In this document: positions 42,457 through 50,317 of the stretch, piece by piece
How the letters are laid out: every line of letters begins with the position of its first letter
Position numbering within the stretch: position 1 is the stretch's first letter
Source: Streptomyces antimicrobicus
Lineage (GTDB): Bacteria > Actinomycetota > Actinomycetes > Streptomycetales > Streptomycetaceae
Direction: 5' to 3'
Length of the DNA: 50,317 bases
Assembly: GCF_020532625.1 (NCBI RefSeq)
Contig: NZ_JAJAUY010000034.1
Coordinates: 1-50,317 of the forward strand
Made by a program: the position numbers and the translations under genes
The notes under the pieces: model-generated
Databases searched by the model: none
Seen by the model: only the letters and a program-made list of their open reading frames with translations
Told to the model about the DNA's origin: nothing

Positions 42457-43479
42457 TCAGTCGTCGGGGTCGGCCCGCTCCAGCGCCGGCCGCAGCGGGG
42501 GCGCCGACTCGGTCAGCAGGTAGTCCGCCGCCGCCGTGTCGGTGACCAGGCTGGTCACCAGGCCCGACCGCAGCACCGCGCCGATCGCCGCGGCCTTGCG
42601 CAGGCCGCCCGCGATCGCCACGACCTCCGGGATCCGCCGCAGCCGGTCGGCCTCGACCGTGATGCAGCGCTCGCCGAGGTCCCGGCCCACCCGGCGGCCC
42701 TCCGCGTCGAACAGGTGCGCCGACATCTCCGCGGCGACGCCCAGCGAGGCGTAGTGCGCCCGCTCCTCGTCGCTGAGCATGTCGTGCACCGTGGAGATGC
42801 CCGGCTCCCACGAGCCGATCGACACGGCCGCGACCGTGACCTTGTCGAAGTACTCGAACGCCCGCGCGATGCCGGTCTGGCTGCGCAGCGCCGCCGCCGT
42901 GGCCGGGTCGGGCAGCAGCATCGGCGCGTAGATCGGGTGCGCGTCCCCGCCCGAGACCTGGGCCGCCCGGCGGACGGCCTCCACGGACCCGCGCTCGGCG
43001 GTCCCCGCGTCGTACACCCCGGTCAGCTGGACGACGGTGCACGGCGGCAGCCGGTGCAGCGCGGCGGCCATGTGGATGGTCGAGCGCCCCCAGGCCAGGC
43101 CCAGGACGTCGCCCTCGTTGACGAGCTCGCCCAGCAGGTCGGCGGCGACCGCGCCGAGGTTCTCCGGGTCGGGGGCGTCCTCCGCCGCGTCGGCCGGGGA
43201 CTCCACGACCACCGCGTGCCGCAGTCCGTAGCGGGCACGCAGGGCGTCGGAGCGCTCCGCGTCCAGCTCGGCCGGCACCCTGATCTCGATGCGGACCAGA
43301 TCGCGTTCCAGAGCGGTCTCCAGGACCCGCGCCACCTTGAAGCGGCTCACGCCGAACTCCTCGGCGATCTGGATCTTGGACTTGCCTTCGAGGTAGAAGC
43401 GGCGGGCCATGGCCGCCGCCTGCACCAGCTCCGCGGGTCCCATCCGCAGGGCTGACCGTCCCGCCGACATTGCAGACAC
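42457..43479 (-). CDS. SorC/DeoR-type sugar-binding transcriptional regulator
   Basis: Regulator of about 340 residues. The N-terminal helix-turn-helix (about 20-55) reads ARRFYLEGKSKIQIAEEFGVSRFKVARVL, followed by the sugar-phosphate-binding isomerase-like domain (DVLGLAWGRSTIHMAAAL, VVQLTGVYDAG, AVSIGSWEPGIST, GERCITVEADRLRRIP). GTG 43479 has GAGGAG five bases upstream, so I prefer it to a GTG eight codons earlier. Regulators of this type respond to phosphorylated sugars. Its position just after rpe suggests control of pentose-phosphate or sugar catabolism, by inference. Confidence 0.9.
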   Translation of the reverse strand: MSAMSAGRSALRMGPAELVQAAAMARRFYLEGKSKIQIAEEFGVSRFKVARVLETALERDLVRIEIRVPAELDAERSDALRARYGLRHAVVVESPADAAEDAPDPENLGAVAADLLGELVNEGDVLGLAWGRSTIHMAAALHRLPPCTVVQLTGVYDAGTAERGSVEAVRRAAQVSGGDAHPIYAPMLLPDPATAAALRSQTGIARAFEYFDKVTVAAVSIGSWEPGISTVHDMLSDEERAHYASLGVAAEMSAHLFDAEGRRVGRDLGERCITVEADRLRRIPEVVAIAGGLRKAAAIGAVLRSGLVTSLVTDTAAADYLLTESAPPLRPALERADPDD

Positions 43480-43613
43480 CGCGCTCTCCTCACTGCTGTT
43501 CACACTCTCGACTCGCCGTTCATCCTGTCAGATCCGGCGGCCGTTGATCAGCCCGGACAGCCGCCTTCTGGCGAGCTGTTCACCGAGGCTTCGCGTTGCG
43601 CGTCCCGTGCGCC

Positions 43614-44300
43614 TCAGTGGTCGCAGGCCCAGGGTGCCGCGGCGATCGCCGCACCCGCCTGCTCACGCAGCGTGCGCACCGCCGCGGCCGGATCGACGGC
43701 CCCGTAGACGGCGCTGCCGGCGACGAACACGTCGGCGCCGGCCTCGGCACAGCGTTCGATGGTGGAGGCCGAGACCCCACCGTCGACCTGGAGCCAGACC
43801 TCCAGTCCGTGCTTGGCGATCAGCTCGCGGGTGCGGCGGATCTTGGGCAGCATCACGTCCAGGAACGGCTGCCCGCCGAAGCCCGGCTCGACCGTCATGA
43901 TCAGCACCATGTCGAGCTCGGGGAGGATGTCCTCGTACTGCTCGATCGGCGTCGCGGGCTTGAGCGCCATGGAGGCACGGGCCCCCTTGGCGCGGATCTC
44001 GCGCGCCAGCCGTACGGGCGCCCCCGCGGCCTCGGCGTGGAAGGTGACCGAACCGGCCCCCGCCTCGACGTACTGCGGGGCCCAGCGGTCCGGGTCCTCG
44101 ATCATCAGATGCAGGTCCAGCGGGATGTCCGTGGCCCGGCCGAGCGACTCCACGACGGGCAGCCCGAGGGTCAGGTTCGGGACGAAGTGGTTGTCCATGA
44201 CGTCGACGTGCAGCCAGTCGGCGCCCCCGACGGCCTTCGCCTCGTCGGCGAGCCGGGCGAAGTCCGCGGACAGGATGCTGGGATTGATCTGAACGGCCAT
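43614..44300 (-). CDS. rpe: Ribulose-phosphate 3-epimerase
   Basis: Pentose-phosphate pathway enzyme of 228 residues interconverting ribulose 5-phosphate and xylulose 5-phosphate. All TIM-barrel motifs are present: [24 protein letters not shown] (metal-binding His/Asp), [22 protein letters not shown] and [11 protein letters not shown]. Length and start match the family. It lies between rsmB and the SorC-type regulator on the same strand. Confidence 0.97.
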   Translation of the reverse strand: MAVQINPSILSADFARLADEAKAVGGADWLHVDVMDNHFVPNLTLGLPVVESLGRATDIPLDLHLMIEDPDRWAPQYVEAGAGSVTFHAEAAGAPVRLAREIRAKGARASMALKPATPIEQYEDILPELDMVLIMTVEPGFGGQPFLDVMLPKIRRTRELIAKHGLEVWLQVDGGVSASTIERCAEAGADVFVAGSAVYGAVDPAAAVRTLREQAGAAIAAAPWACDH

Positions 44301-44433
44301 GCCCCAAGCCTGCCATGCCGGGGGCCGGTTTCCGCCCCCGGCCGAAGGCGGAACGGGCCGGAACCGGCCCCTCGACCGTGACATGCGCCACTGCCGCCAC
44401 CGGCGTCCCCACCGCACCGGCCGCCCGGCGGCC

Positions 44434-44499
44434 CCGGGCCGGGCCGGTGGGGGTCGTGCGCCGCCGCCGGGCCGGGCCGGTGGGGGTCGGGCGCCGCCG
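44434..44499. repeat. 33-bp tandem repeat between rpe and rsmB
   Basis: Two near-identical 33-base units, starting at 44434 and 44467, share CCGGGCCGGGCCGGTGGGGG as their opening 20 bases. They lie in the 210-bp gap downstream of rsmB and upstream of rpe on the minus strand. No hairpin terminator is obvious, but GC-rich local pairing is possible. Confidence 0.65.
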
Positions 44500-44510
44500 C
44501 CGGGCGGGCG

Positions 44511-45947
44511 TCAGGCGGTGCGGCGGAGCAGGGCCAGGTACATCGCGTCCGTGCCGTGCAGATGGGGCCAGAGCTGGATGTCCGGGCCGTCGCCGAGGGC
44601 CGTGACCCCCGGCAGCAGCGGCCGGGCGTCGATCAGCTCGGCCCGCGCCGGGGCCGCGCCGCCCCGGCCGCGCAGGACGTCGTCCACCACGACCCGGGTC
44701 TCGGCCAGGTGCGGGGAGCAGGTCGCGTAGCCGACCACGCCGCCGACCCGGACGGCCGCCAGGGCCTCGCGCAGCAGGCCGCGCTGGAGCGGGGCGAAGC
44801 CGTCCAGGTCCTCCGGGCGGCGCCGCCAGCGGGCCTCCGGGCGCCGGCGCAGGGCGCCCAGCCCCGAGCAGGGCACGTCCATCAGGATCCGGTCGAAGGA
44901 GCCGGGCCGCCAGGCCGGCCGGGTGCCGTCGGCGGTGATCACCTGGTACGGGCCGGGGTTGCCGGCCAGCGCCCGCTCCACCAGCCGGGCCCGGTGCGGC
45001 TGCTTCTCGGAGGCCAGCAGGAACGCCCCGCGCTGGGCGGCCAGCGCGCCCAGCAGCGCGGCCTTGCCGCCGGGGCCCGCGCACCCGTCCAGCCAGCGCT
45101 CGTCGCGGCCCTCCAGCGGAGCGTTGGCCAGCGCGACGGCCACCAGCTGGCTGCCCTCGTCCTGCACGCCCGCCCGGCCCTCGCGGACGGCCTCCAGGGC
45201 GCCGGGCTCGCCGCCCTCGGCGAGCCGCACCGCGTACGGCGACCAGCGCCCGGGCAGGGCCGAGTCCTCACCGACGGCGTCCAGCAGTTCCTGCGGGGTG
45301 GAGCGGCCGGGGCGGGCCACGAGGGTCACCTCGGGCCGCTCGTTGTCGGCCTCCAGCAGGTCCTCGATGCCGGCGCGGCCACCACCGAGGGCGTCCCACA
45401 GCGCGGAGACCACCCAGCGGGGGTGCGAGTGGACCACGGCGAGGTGGTCCTCGGCGTCCTCCTCGTAGGGCGGTGCGACCCGCTCCAGCCAGCCGTCCAG
45501 GTCGTGCGCGGCGACCTTGCGCAGCACGGCGTTGACGAACTTGGCCCGGCCGTCGCCCAGCACCACCCGGGCCAGCTCCACGCTCGCCGACACCGCCGCG
45601 TGGCTCGGGATCCGGGTCCCCAGCAGCTGGTGCGCGCCCAGCGACAGCACGTCCAGCACCGGCGGGTCCACCTCGCGCAGCGGCCGGTCGATGCAAGCCG
45701 CGATCACCGCGTCGTACGTGCCCTGCCGGCGCAGGGTCCCGTACACCAGCTCGGTCGCCAGCGCCGCGTCCCGCGCCTGGAACTTCTCGTCCTGCCGCGC
45801 CTTGCGCAGCAGCGGGGGCAGGACGAGGTTGGCGTAGGCGTCGCGCTCGTCCACGGCCCGCAGCACCTCGAAGGCGAGGATCCGCACGGGGTCCTTCTGC
45901 GGACGCCGGTAGGGCTTGGCGGGACGGCGACGGGGCTGTTCGCTCAC
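44511..45947 (-). CDS. rsmB: 16S rRNA (cytosine 967-C5)-methyltransferase RsmB
   Basis: Protein of 478 residues. The N-terminal NusB-like RNA-binding domain (about 18-160, VRILAFEVLRAVDERDAYANLVLP) precedes a SAM-dependent methyltransferase domain: LDGCAGPGGKAALL binds SAM, MDVPCSGLGALRRRPEARWR carries one catalytic Cys and GYATCSPHLAE the second. It methylates C967 of 16S rRNA in Escherichia coli. The gene follows fmt on the same strand after 65 bases, a common bacterial pairing. Confidence 0.95.
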   Translation of the reverse strand: MSEQPRRRPAKPYRRPQKDPVRILAFEVLRAVDERDAYANLVLPPLLRKARQDEKFQARDAALATELVYGTLRRQGTYDAVIAACIDRPLREVDPPVLDVLSLGAHQLLGTRIPSHAAVSASVELARVVLGDGRAKFVNAVLRKVAAHDLDGWLERVAPPYEEDAEDHLAVVHSHPRWVVSALWDALGGGRAGIEDLLEADNERPEVTLVARPGRSTPQELLDAVGEDSALPGRWSPYAVRLAEGGEPGALEAVREGRAGVQDEGSQLVAVALANAPLEGRDERWLDGCAGPGGKAALLGALAAQRGAFLLASEKQPHRARLVERALAGNPGPYQVITADGTRPAWRPGSFDRILMDVPCSGLGALRRRPEARWRRRPEDLDGFAPLQRGLLREALAAVRVGGVVGYATCSPHLAETRVVVDDVLRGRGGAAPARAELIDARPLLPGVTALGDGPDIQLWPHLHGTDAMYLALLRRTA

Positions 45948-46012
45948 GTGAAAGGTGCTCCGGGAGTATCGGATGGAACGGGGTGGGCCGGACGGCGCGT
46001 GCGCCGTCCCCC

Positions 46013-46957
46013 TCAGCCTACGTCGGTGCCGCCGAGCCGCTCACCGGGAGCGATCCGCACCCCGCGGGCCCAGTCCGCGCCCCGCATCGGCTTCTTGCCC
46101 TGCGGCTGCACCCACAGCAGCTCCACGGCGTGCGAGCCGGTGCCGACGTGGACGTGGTTCTTGGCGGGGGCCAGCTCGCCGGGCGCGAGGTCGGTGCGGT
46201 CGCCCACCAGGCCCACCGAGATCAGCTTCAGGCGTTCGCCGCGGAAGACGGTCCAGGCGCCCGGTGCCGGGGTGCAGCCGCGCACCACGCGGTCGGCGCG
46301 CAGCGCGGGCGCCGTCCAGTCCACCCGGGCGTCCTCGACGGTGATCTTCGGGGCCAGGGAGACGCCCTCCGCCGGCTGCTCGACGGCGCGCAGGCTGCCG
46401 TCCTCGATGCCGTCCATGGTGGCCGCGAGCAGGCCCGCGCCCGCGAAGGCGAGACGGGTGAGCAGGTCCCCGCTGGTGTCGGTGGGGCGCACCTCCTCGG
46501 TCAGCACGCCGTAGACGGGACCGGAGTCGAGGCCTTCGTCGATGCGGAAGGTCGAGGCGCCGGTGACGGTGTCGCCGGCCATGATCGCGTGCTGCACGGG
46601 CGCGGCGCCGCGCCAGGCCGGCAGCAGCGAGAAGTGCAGGTTGACCCAGCCGTGCCGGGGGATGTCGAGCGCGTTCTTCGGGATCAGGGCCCCGTAGGCG
46701 ACGACCGGGCAGCAGTCCGGGGCGATCTCGCGCAGCCGCGCCTGGAAGTCCTCGTCGCGCGGCCGGACCGGCTTGAGCACCTCGATCCCGGCCTCCAGCG
46801 CCCGCTCGGCGACCGGGCTCGCGACCAGGCGCCGGCCGCGCCCGGCGGGGGCGTCGGGCCGGGTCACGACGGCGGCGACCTCGTGCCGCCCGGAGGCGAT
46901 GAGGGCGTCCAGGGCGGGGACGGCGACCTCGGGGGTGCCTGCGAAGACCAGCTTCAC
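46013..46957 (-). CDS. fmt: Methionyl-tRNA formyltransferase
   Basis: Enzyme of 314 residues that formylates initiator Met-tRNA using 10-formyl-tetrahydrofolate. The N-terminal start [18 protein letters not shown] and the formyltransferase motif [17 protein letters not shown] are present, with the catalytic Asp in [12 protein letters not shown]. The C-terminal domain binds tRNA. The GTG at 46957 has AGGA six bases upstream. The gene is upstream of rsmB in the usual order. Confidence 0.97.
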   Translation of the reverse strand: MKLVFAGTPEVAVPALDALIASGRHEVAAVVTRPDAPAGRGRRLVASPVAERALEAGIEVLKPVRPRDEDFQARLREIAPDCCPVVAYGALIPKNALDIPRHGWVNLHFSLLPAWRGAAPVQHAIMAGDTVTGASTFRIDEGLDSGPVYGVLTEEVRPTDTSGDLLTRLAFAGAGLLAATMDGIEDGSLRAVEQPAEGVSLAPKITVEDARVDWTAPALRADRVVRGCTPAPGAWTVFRGERLKLISVGLVGDRTDLAPGELAPAKNHVHVGTGSHAVELLWVQPQGKKPMRGADWARGVRIAPGERLGGTDVG

Positions 46958-47098
46958 TGGGGGTCCTACCTCGCTCTCTCGGCGGTCAGCAGCGCACCAG
47001 TCTATGAGGCGGCCGCCCAGGGGGCGTACGCGGACCAGCGCGCCTTCCGCATATGCCGACACGCCCCTGGAGCGTGACTCCTCGCCCCATGGCGCGTT

Positions 47099-47140
47099 GG
47101 GTCAAGAGAGATTGACCCGAAACGGGCCGCGATCGACCGT
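47099..47140 (+). promoter_or_regulatory. Promoter with overlapping 20-bp operator dyad, upstream of the HTH protein gene
   Basis: GGGTCAA-N6-TTGACCC (47099-47118) is a perfect inverted repeat. Its right arm contains a TTGACC -35 (47112-47117). A GACCGT -10 follows at 47135-47140 after 17 bases, and the ATG is at 47189. A repressor on the dyad would block RNA polymerase. The adjacent HTH protein is a natural candidate for autoregulation, by inference. Confidence 0.5.
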
Positions 47141-47188
47141 CACATGCGGCCCGGTCCGCTCCTCAGCACCGGTTCGAGAGGCTTGTTC

Positions 47189-47689
47189 ATGGCCGACCAC
47201 GCCACCCACGACGCCCAAGCGCGGGCCAGCCTGCACCTGCTGGTGCGGGACATCGAGCGGGTCCGCCGACAGGTGGATGCCCTGCGTACGCTCACCGCCC
47301 AGCTCGGCAACGTGTACCGCCCGCGCCGCTCCGGTCCCTCCACGGGGTTCGTCGTCTACGGCCGCGCGCCCGCCCCCACCGTACGCCTCGCGCAGGAACT
47401 GCGCGACAGCGTCGAGACGTTGGTGACCGCCGCGGTCGACTTCGACCGCTCGCTCGGCTTCTCGTGGGACGCGGTCGGATCCGCGCTCGGGGTCACCAAG
47501 CAGGCCGTGCACCGGCGTTACGGCGCCCGCCGGGCCCAGGCCGCCGAGGCGGCCGAACCGCTGGCCGAGGGCACGACGACCCGCACCCTGGGCATGCCCA
47601 CGGTCCCGGCCGCCCGCGCGGTGCCGCCGCAGCCGGTGCGCGAGGAGGCCGCCCGCACGGCCGCCTTCCCCGGCCCGCGCAACGGCTGA
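47189..47689 (+). CDS. Small helix-turn-helix protein
   Basis: Protein of 166 residues. Residues about 10-45 are helical with a coiled-coil look ([25 protein letters not shown]). Residues about 90-118 form a helix-turn-helix ([27 protein letters not shown]) like those that judge whether a sigma-factor-type or MerR-like DNA contact is made. The C-terminal 45 residues are Ala/Pro-rich. The ATG at 47189 has GAGAGG eight bases upstream. I know this as a conserved but uncharacterised actinobacterial type. A 20-bp dyad overlaps its -35. Confidence 0.8.
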   Translation: MADHATHDAQARASLHLLVRDIERVRRQVDALRTLTAQLGNVYRPRRSGPSTGFVVYGRAPAPTVRLAQELRDSVETLVTAAVDFDRSLGFSWDAVGSALGVTKQAVHRRYGARRAQAAEAAEPLAEGTTTRTLGMPTVPAARAVPPQPVREEAARTAAFPGPRNG

Positions 47690-48083
47690 CCAGGCCTCCC
47701 TGCGGGGCCCTGCCCCGTGCGGCTCCGCCGCGGGACACCGACCGTCCGCGGACGGCGGGCCCGGGTGGGCCGGTCGCGCAGTTCCCCGCGCCCCTGGACG
47801 TCGGGCTCCGGCCGGACCGGAGCCACCCCTCCGGGGCGCGGGGAACGGCGCGACCAGCCACCCCGCACCCGCGGTCAGCGAGAACGGCAGCCCCCGCGGC
47901 GGGGGCCCACCCCGGCAGAGCCGGTGCCCCCAGGGGCGCGGGGAACTGCGCGGCCGGCACACCCCGGGCCCGCGGTCGGTGACGGCGGCCGCCCCCGCGG
48001 CGGAGCGGGGGCGGCCGGGGCCGCGCCGGCAGGGGCGCGGTTCGGCCCGGCCGAGGCACGAGAGTCACCCGCGGCGCAGCCGG
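47690..48083. repeat. Intergenic repeat region with GGGGCGCGGGGAACTGCGCG-type elements
   Basis: The 394-bp gap between convergent genes contains no gene. A GC-rich element with core GGCGCGGGGAACTGCGCG appears three times: inverted at about 47769-47795, direct at about 47833-47860 and direct at about 47932-47960. A truncated copy lies near 48031. The two direct copies head a loosely conserved unit of about 100 bp. This element is, from memory, abundant between Streptomyces genes. Hairpins here may terminate both convergent transcripts. Confidence 0.7.
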
Positions 48084-50225
48084 TCAGCCGATGTCCACCG
48101 GGTCGATCCGGACCCGTACCGCCTCGGCCGCGGGCACCCCGCGCGCCAGGCGCGCCGCCTGGGCCGACTTCAGGGCCGAGGCCAGGGCCGCGCCGCTGCC
48201 CGGCGGGACCCGGACCAGGGCCCGGTCGCCCGGGGAGGGCTCGCCGCGCCGGCCGGGCAGCGGGACCGGGCCCAGGACCTCCGCGTCGGGCGGCAGCTCG
48301 GCGGCCGCCAGGAAGGCGAGCACCGCCTCCGCGCGGCCGGTCACCGAGGCCATCCGGGAGACCGGCGGGAACCGCAGTGCGGCCCGCTCCGCCAGCTCCC
48401 GCAGGGCGTGACCGACCGGGTCCCAGCGGACCAGGGCCTGCACCGGCGGCAGGGTCGGCTCGGCGACCACCACCACCTGGCCGTCCCCGCGCACCAGCGC
48501 GGCGGCCGCCGTCCAGCGCCGCAGCGCCTCCTCCCCCGCCCGCAGGTCCGGCAGGCCGAGCATGGCCCAGCCGTCCAGCAGCAGGGCCGCCGCGTATCCC
48601 GGGCCCTCGGCCACGGGCTCGGCGCCGGGGGTGGAGACCACCAGCGCGGGGGCGTCCGGCACCCGCTCCAGCACGTGGTCGCGGCCGGAGGTGCGCACCG
48701 GGACCTGGGGGAAGGCCCGGCCCAGCTCCTCGGCGGTGCGCCGGGCGCCCACCACCTGGGCACGCAGCCGGAAGGAGCCGCACGCCTCGCAGTGCCAGGC
48801 GGTCTCCGGCCGGCCGCACCAGGTGCAGCGCAGCTCCCGCTCGTCCGGCGCCTCCAGGGGGCCGGCGCAGGCCGTGCAGCGGGCCGGGGTGCGGCAGTCC
48901 TGGCAGGCCAACCGGGGGGCGTAGCCGCGGCGCGGGACCTGCACCAGCACCGGGCCGCGGGCCAGCCCGTCCCGGGCGGTCTCCCAGGCCAGGCTCGGCA
49001 ACCGGGCGGCCCGGGCCGCGCCGTCGCGGGCCAGCAGTTCGTCGCCGACGGTACGGATCCGGGGCGCGGCCTCGCGGACCGTCTCGCGGGCGGCCACCAG
49101 CGGGCGCGCCCAGCCGGTCTCCACCAGCTGGGCGGCCTCGACGGTGCAGCTGACGGAGCCCAGCAGGAAGCCGCAGCCCTCGGTCACGGCACGCAGCTCC
49201 AGCACCTCGCGGACGTGCGGGAACGGCGCGTGGTCGTCGCTGTGGGCGGAGTCCCCGTCGTCCCAGAGGGCCACCAGGCCGAGGTCCTTGACGGGGGCGA
49301 ACATGGCGGCGCGGGTGCCGACGACGAGCCGCACGGAGCAGCGCAGCACCGCCAGCCACTGCGCGTACCGCTTCTCGGGGCCGGACTCGGCGGTCAGCAG
49401 GACGTGCCGGCCGGGGCCGAGCAGGGCGGTGAGCGCCTCGTCCACCCGGGCCGCGGCCCGGCCGTCGGGGAGCACGGCCAGGGCGCCCCGGCCGGACGCC
49501 AGGGCCGCCGCGAGGGCGCGGGCCAGTTCCTCGGGCCAGGTCGGGCCGGGCAGCGCCGTCCACACGGCGCGGGGGGCGGAGCCGGCGGCCAGCTCGCGCA
49601 GGAAGCCGGGACCGGCCGGGTAGCGGGACCATCCGCCGGGCTCGGGGGCCGGCGGCGGGGGCAGCGGGTCGGGCGACGGCCGGCCCTCGGCGCGTGCGTG
49701 CCGGGGCGGGATGGCCAGCTGGAGGACGTCGGCGAGGCTGCCGGCGTAGCGGCGGGCGACGGCCCGGGTCAGGGCGAACACCTGCGGGGTGAGCACCTGC
49801 TCCGGGGAGACCACCTGGGCGAGCGCGGCCAGCGGACCGGAGTAGTCGCTCTCGGCGACCCGGTCGACGATGTAGCCGTCGACGAGGCCGCCGCCCTCGC
49901 GGCGGCCCTCGCGGACGCGTCCCTTGCCGGCGCCGAAGCGGACCCGGACGCGGACACCGGGGCGGGCCTCCTGGTCGAGGTGCTCGGGGACGGCGTAGTC
50001 GAAGGGCCGGTCCAGGTGGAGGACGCCCTTGTTGACCACGACGCGGGCGACCGGCAGGTGCGCGGCCTGCGGGACGCCTCGCCAGGTGCGGGGCCGGGCC
50101 TTCTCCTCGGCCGCGGCCTTCGCGCGGGCCTCGGCCACCGAGTCCCGGATGAGCGCGAGCTGCTCCGGCGGGCCGCCCCCGTCCCGCTCCGCCGGTTCGT
50201 CGTCGCTGCTCACAGCAGCATTCAT
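48084..50225 (-). CDS. priA: Primosomal protein N' (PriA), probably without helicase activity
   Basis: Replication-restart protein of about 713-720 residues. The N-terminal DNA-binding domain reads VARVVVNKGVLHLDRPFDYAVPE, and the two zinc sites are intact (ACQDCRTPARCTACAGPL, LRCTWCGRPETAWHCEACGS). The Walker A region, GVTGSGKT in Escherichia coli, is replaced by SGRGALAVLPDGRAAARVDEAL, and the DEAH-like box reads ALWDDGDSAHSD. ATPase activity is therefore unlikely, as already noted for actinobacterial PriA. The start is unsure: GTG 50246, ATG 50243, ATG 50225 and GTG 50210 are all possible and none has a clear ribosome site. Confidence 0.92.
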   Translation of the reverse strand: MNAAVSSDDEPAERDGGGPPEQLALIRDSVAEARAKAAAEEKARPRTWRGVPQAAHLPVARVVVNKGVLHLDRPFDYAVPEHLDQEARPGVRVRVRFGAGKGRVREGRREGGGLVDGYIVDRVAESDYSGPLAALAQVVSPEQVLTPQVFALTRAVARRYAGSLADVLQLAIPPRHARAEGRPSPDPLPPPPAPEPGGWSRYPAGPGFLRELAAGSAPRAVWTALPGPTWPEELARALAAALASGRGALAVLPDGRAAARVDEALTALLGPGRHVLLTAESGPEKRYAQWLAVLRCSVRLVVGTRAAMFAPVKDLGLVALWDDGDSAHSDDHAPFPHVREVLELRAVTEGCGFLLGSVSCTVEAAQLVETGWARPLVAARETVREAAPRIRTVGDELLARDGAARAARLPSLAWETARDGLARGPVLVQVPRRGYAPRLACQDCRTPARCTACAGPLEAPDERELRCTWCGRPETAWHCEACGSFRLRAQVVGARRTAEELGRAFPQVPVRTSGRDHVLERVPDAPALVVSTPGAEPVAEGPGYAAALLLDGWAMLGLPDLRAGEEALRRWTAAAALVRGDGQVVVVAEPTLPPVQALVRWDPVGHALRELAERAALRFPPVSRMASVTGRAEAVLAFLAAAELPPDAEVLGPVPLPGRRGEPSPGDRALVRVPPGSGAALASALKSAQAARLARGVPAAEAVRVRIDPVDIG

Positions 50226-50263
50226 ACCAAACGGCACCGACATCACGAGCCGGCCCGGGACGG

Positions 50264-50302
50264 CCCGAGGGCCCGGACCGACGAACGGTCCGGGCCCTCG
50301 GG
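50264..50302. terminator. Strong hairpin upstream of priA
   Basis: A perfect 16-bp stem, CCCGAGGGCCCGGACC (50264-50279) with its complement at 50287-50302, surrounds a 7-base loop. It lies upstream of priA, so it most likely ends the transcript of the next gene beyond the window edge (metK in Streptomyces, from memory). priA then needs its own promoter or depends on read-through. Confidence 0.8.
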
Positions 50303-50317
50303 GCGAAAGCCGGTGCT

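Overview
The window looks like a chromosomal segment of a Streptomyces or a very close relative. GC content is very high, third codon positions are almost all G or C, GTG starts are frequent and genes are tightly packed. From memory, the order priA, fmt, rsmB, rpe at the right end matches the Streptomyces chromosome next to metK. I see no rRNA, tRNA, CRISPR array, prophage or intact insertion sequence.

Layout. 1-773 is gene-free, repetitive, hairpin-rich DNA. 774-2703 (minus) is an amino-acid permease with an Lrp/AsnC regulator. 3153-5421 (plus) holds an SGNH hydrolase and a lipoprotein of the SCO0930 type. 5498-9392 (plus) is a LytTR response regulator, a sodium:solute symporter and a LytS-type kinase. 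9478-10920 (minus) is guaB1. 11063-24021 (minus) is a 12-gene run: xdhC, a catalytically dead IS701-type transposase homologue, a TMEM175-type channel, a SnoaL-like protein, a cNMP-domain histidine kinase, an MFS transporter, a three-subunit molybdenum hydroxylase, an F420/NADPH reductase-like protein, an aldehyde dehydrogenase and a DJ-1/PfpI protein.

24092-37777 (minus) is the most striking part: 15 genes with overlaps or gaps of at most 55 bases. It joins a complete partner-switching module (PP2C phosphatase, anti-sigma-type kinase, two STAS proteins) and a MinD/ParA-like ATPase to a glycogen debranching enzyme, an AGE-type epimerase-like protein, a VOC protein, two DJ-1/PfpI proteins, a GMC oxidoreductase, three SnoaL-like proteins and a benzoylformate-decarboxylase-like ThDP enzyme. 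The operon diverges from a UBP zinc-finger gene and a response-regulator/thioredoxin-reductase fusion (38027-40047). The 249-bp gap between them carries a recognisable promoter and four related half-sites in two orientations. My reading is that this is a redox- or stress-controlled carbohydrate/carbonyl metabolism locus; that function is inference.

40120-42394 holds an unknown protein, a monooxygenase-domain/truncated-haemoglobin pair (plus) and a lipoprotein-like secreted RNase with its barstar inhibitor (minus). 42457-50225 is mostly core: a SorC-type regulator, rpe, rsmB, fmt, a small helix-turn-helix protein with a dyad over its promoter, and priA without a Walker A motif. Start codons were chosen by Shine-Dalgarno spacing, family start and codon usage; uncertain ones are flagged.
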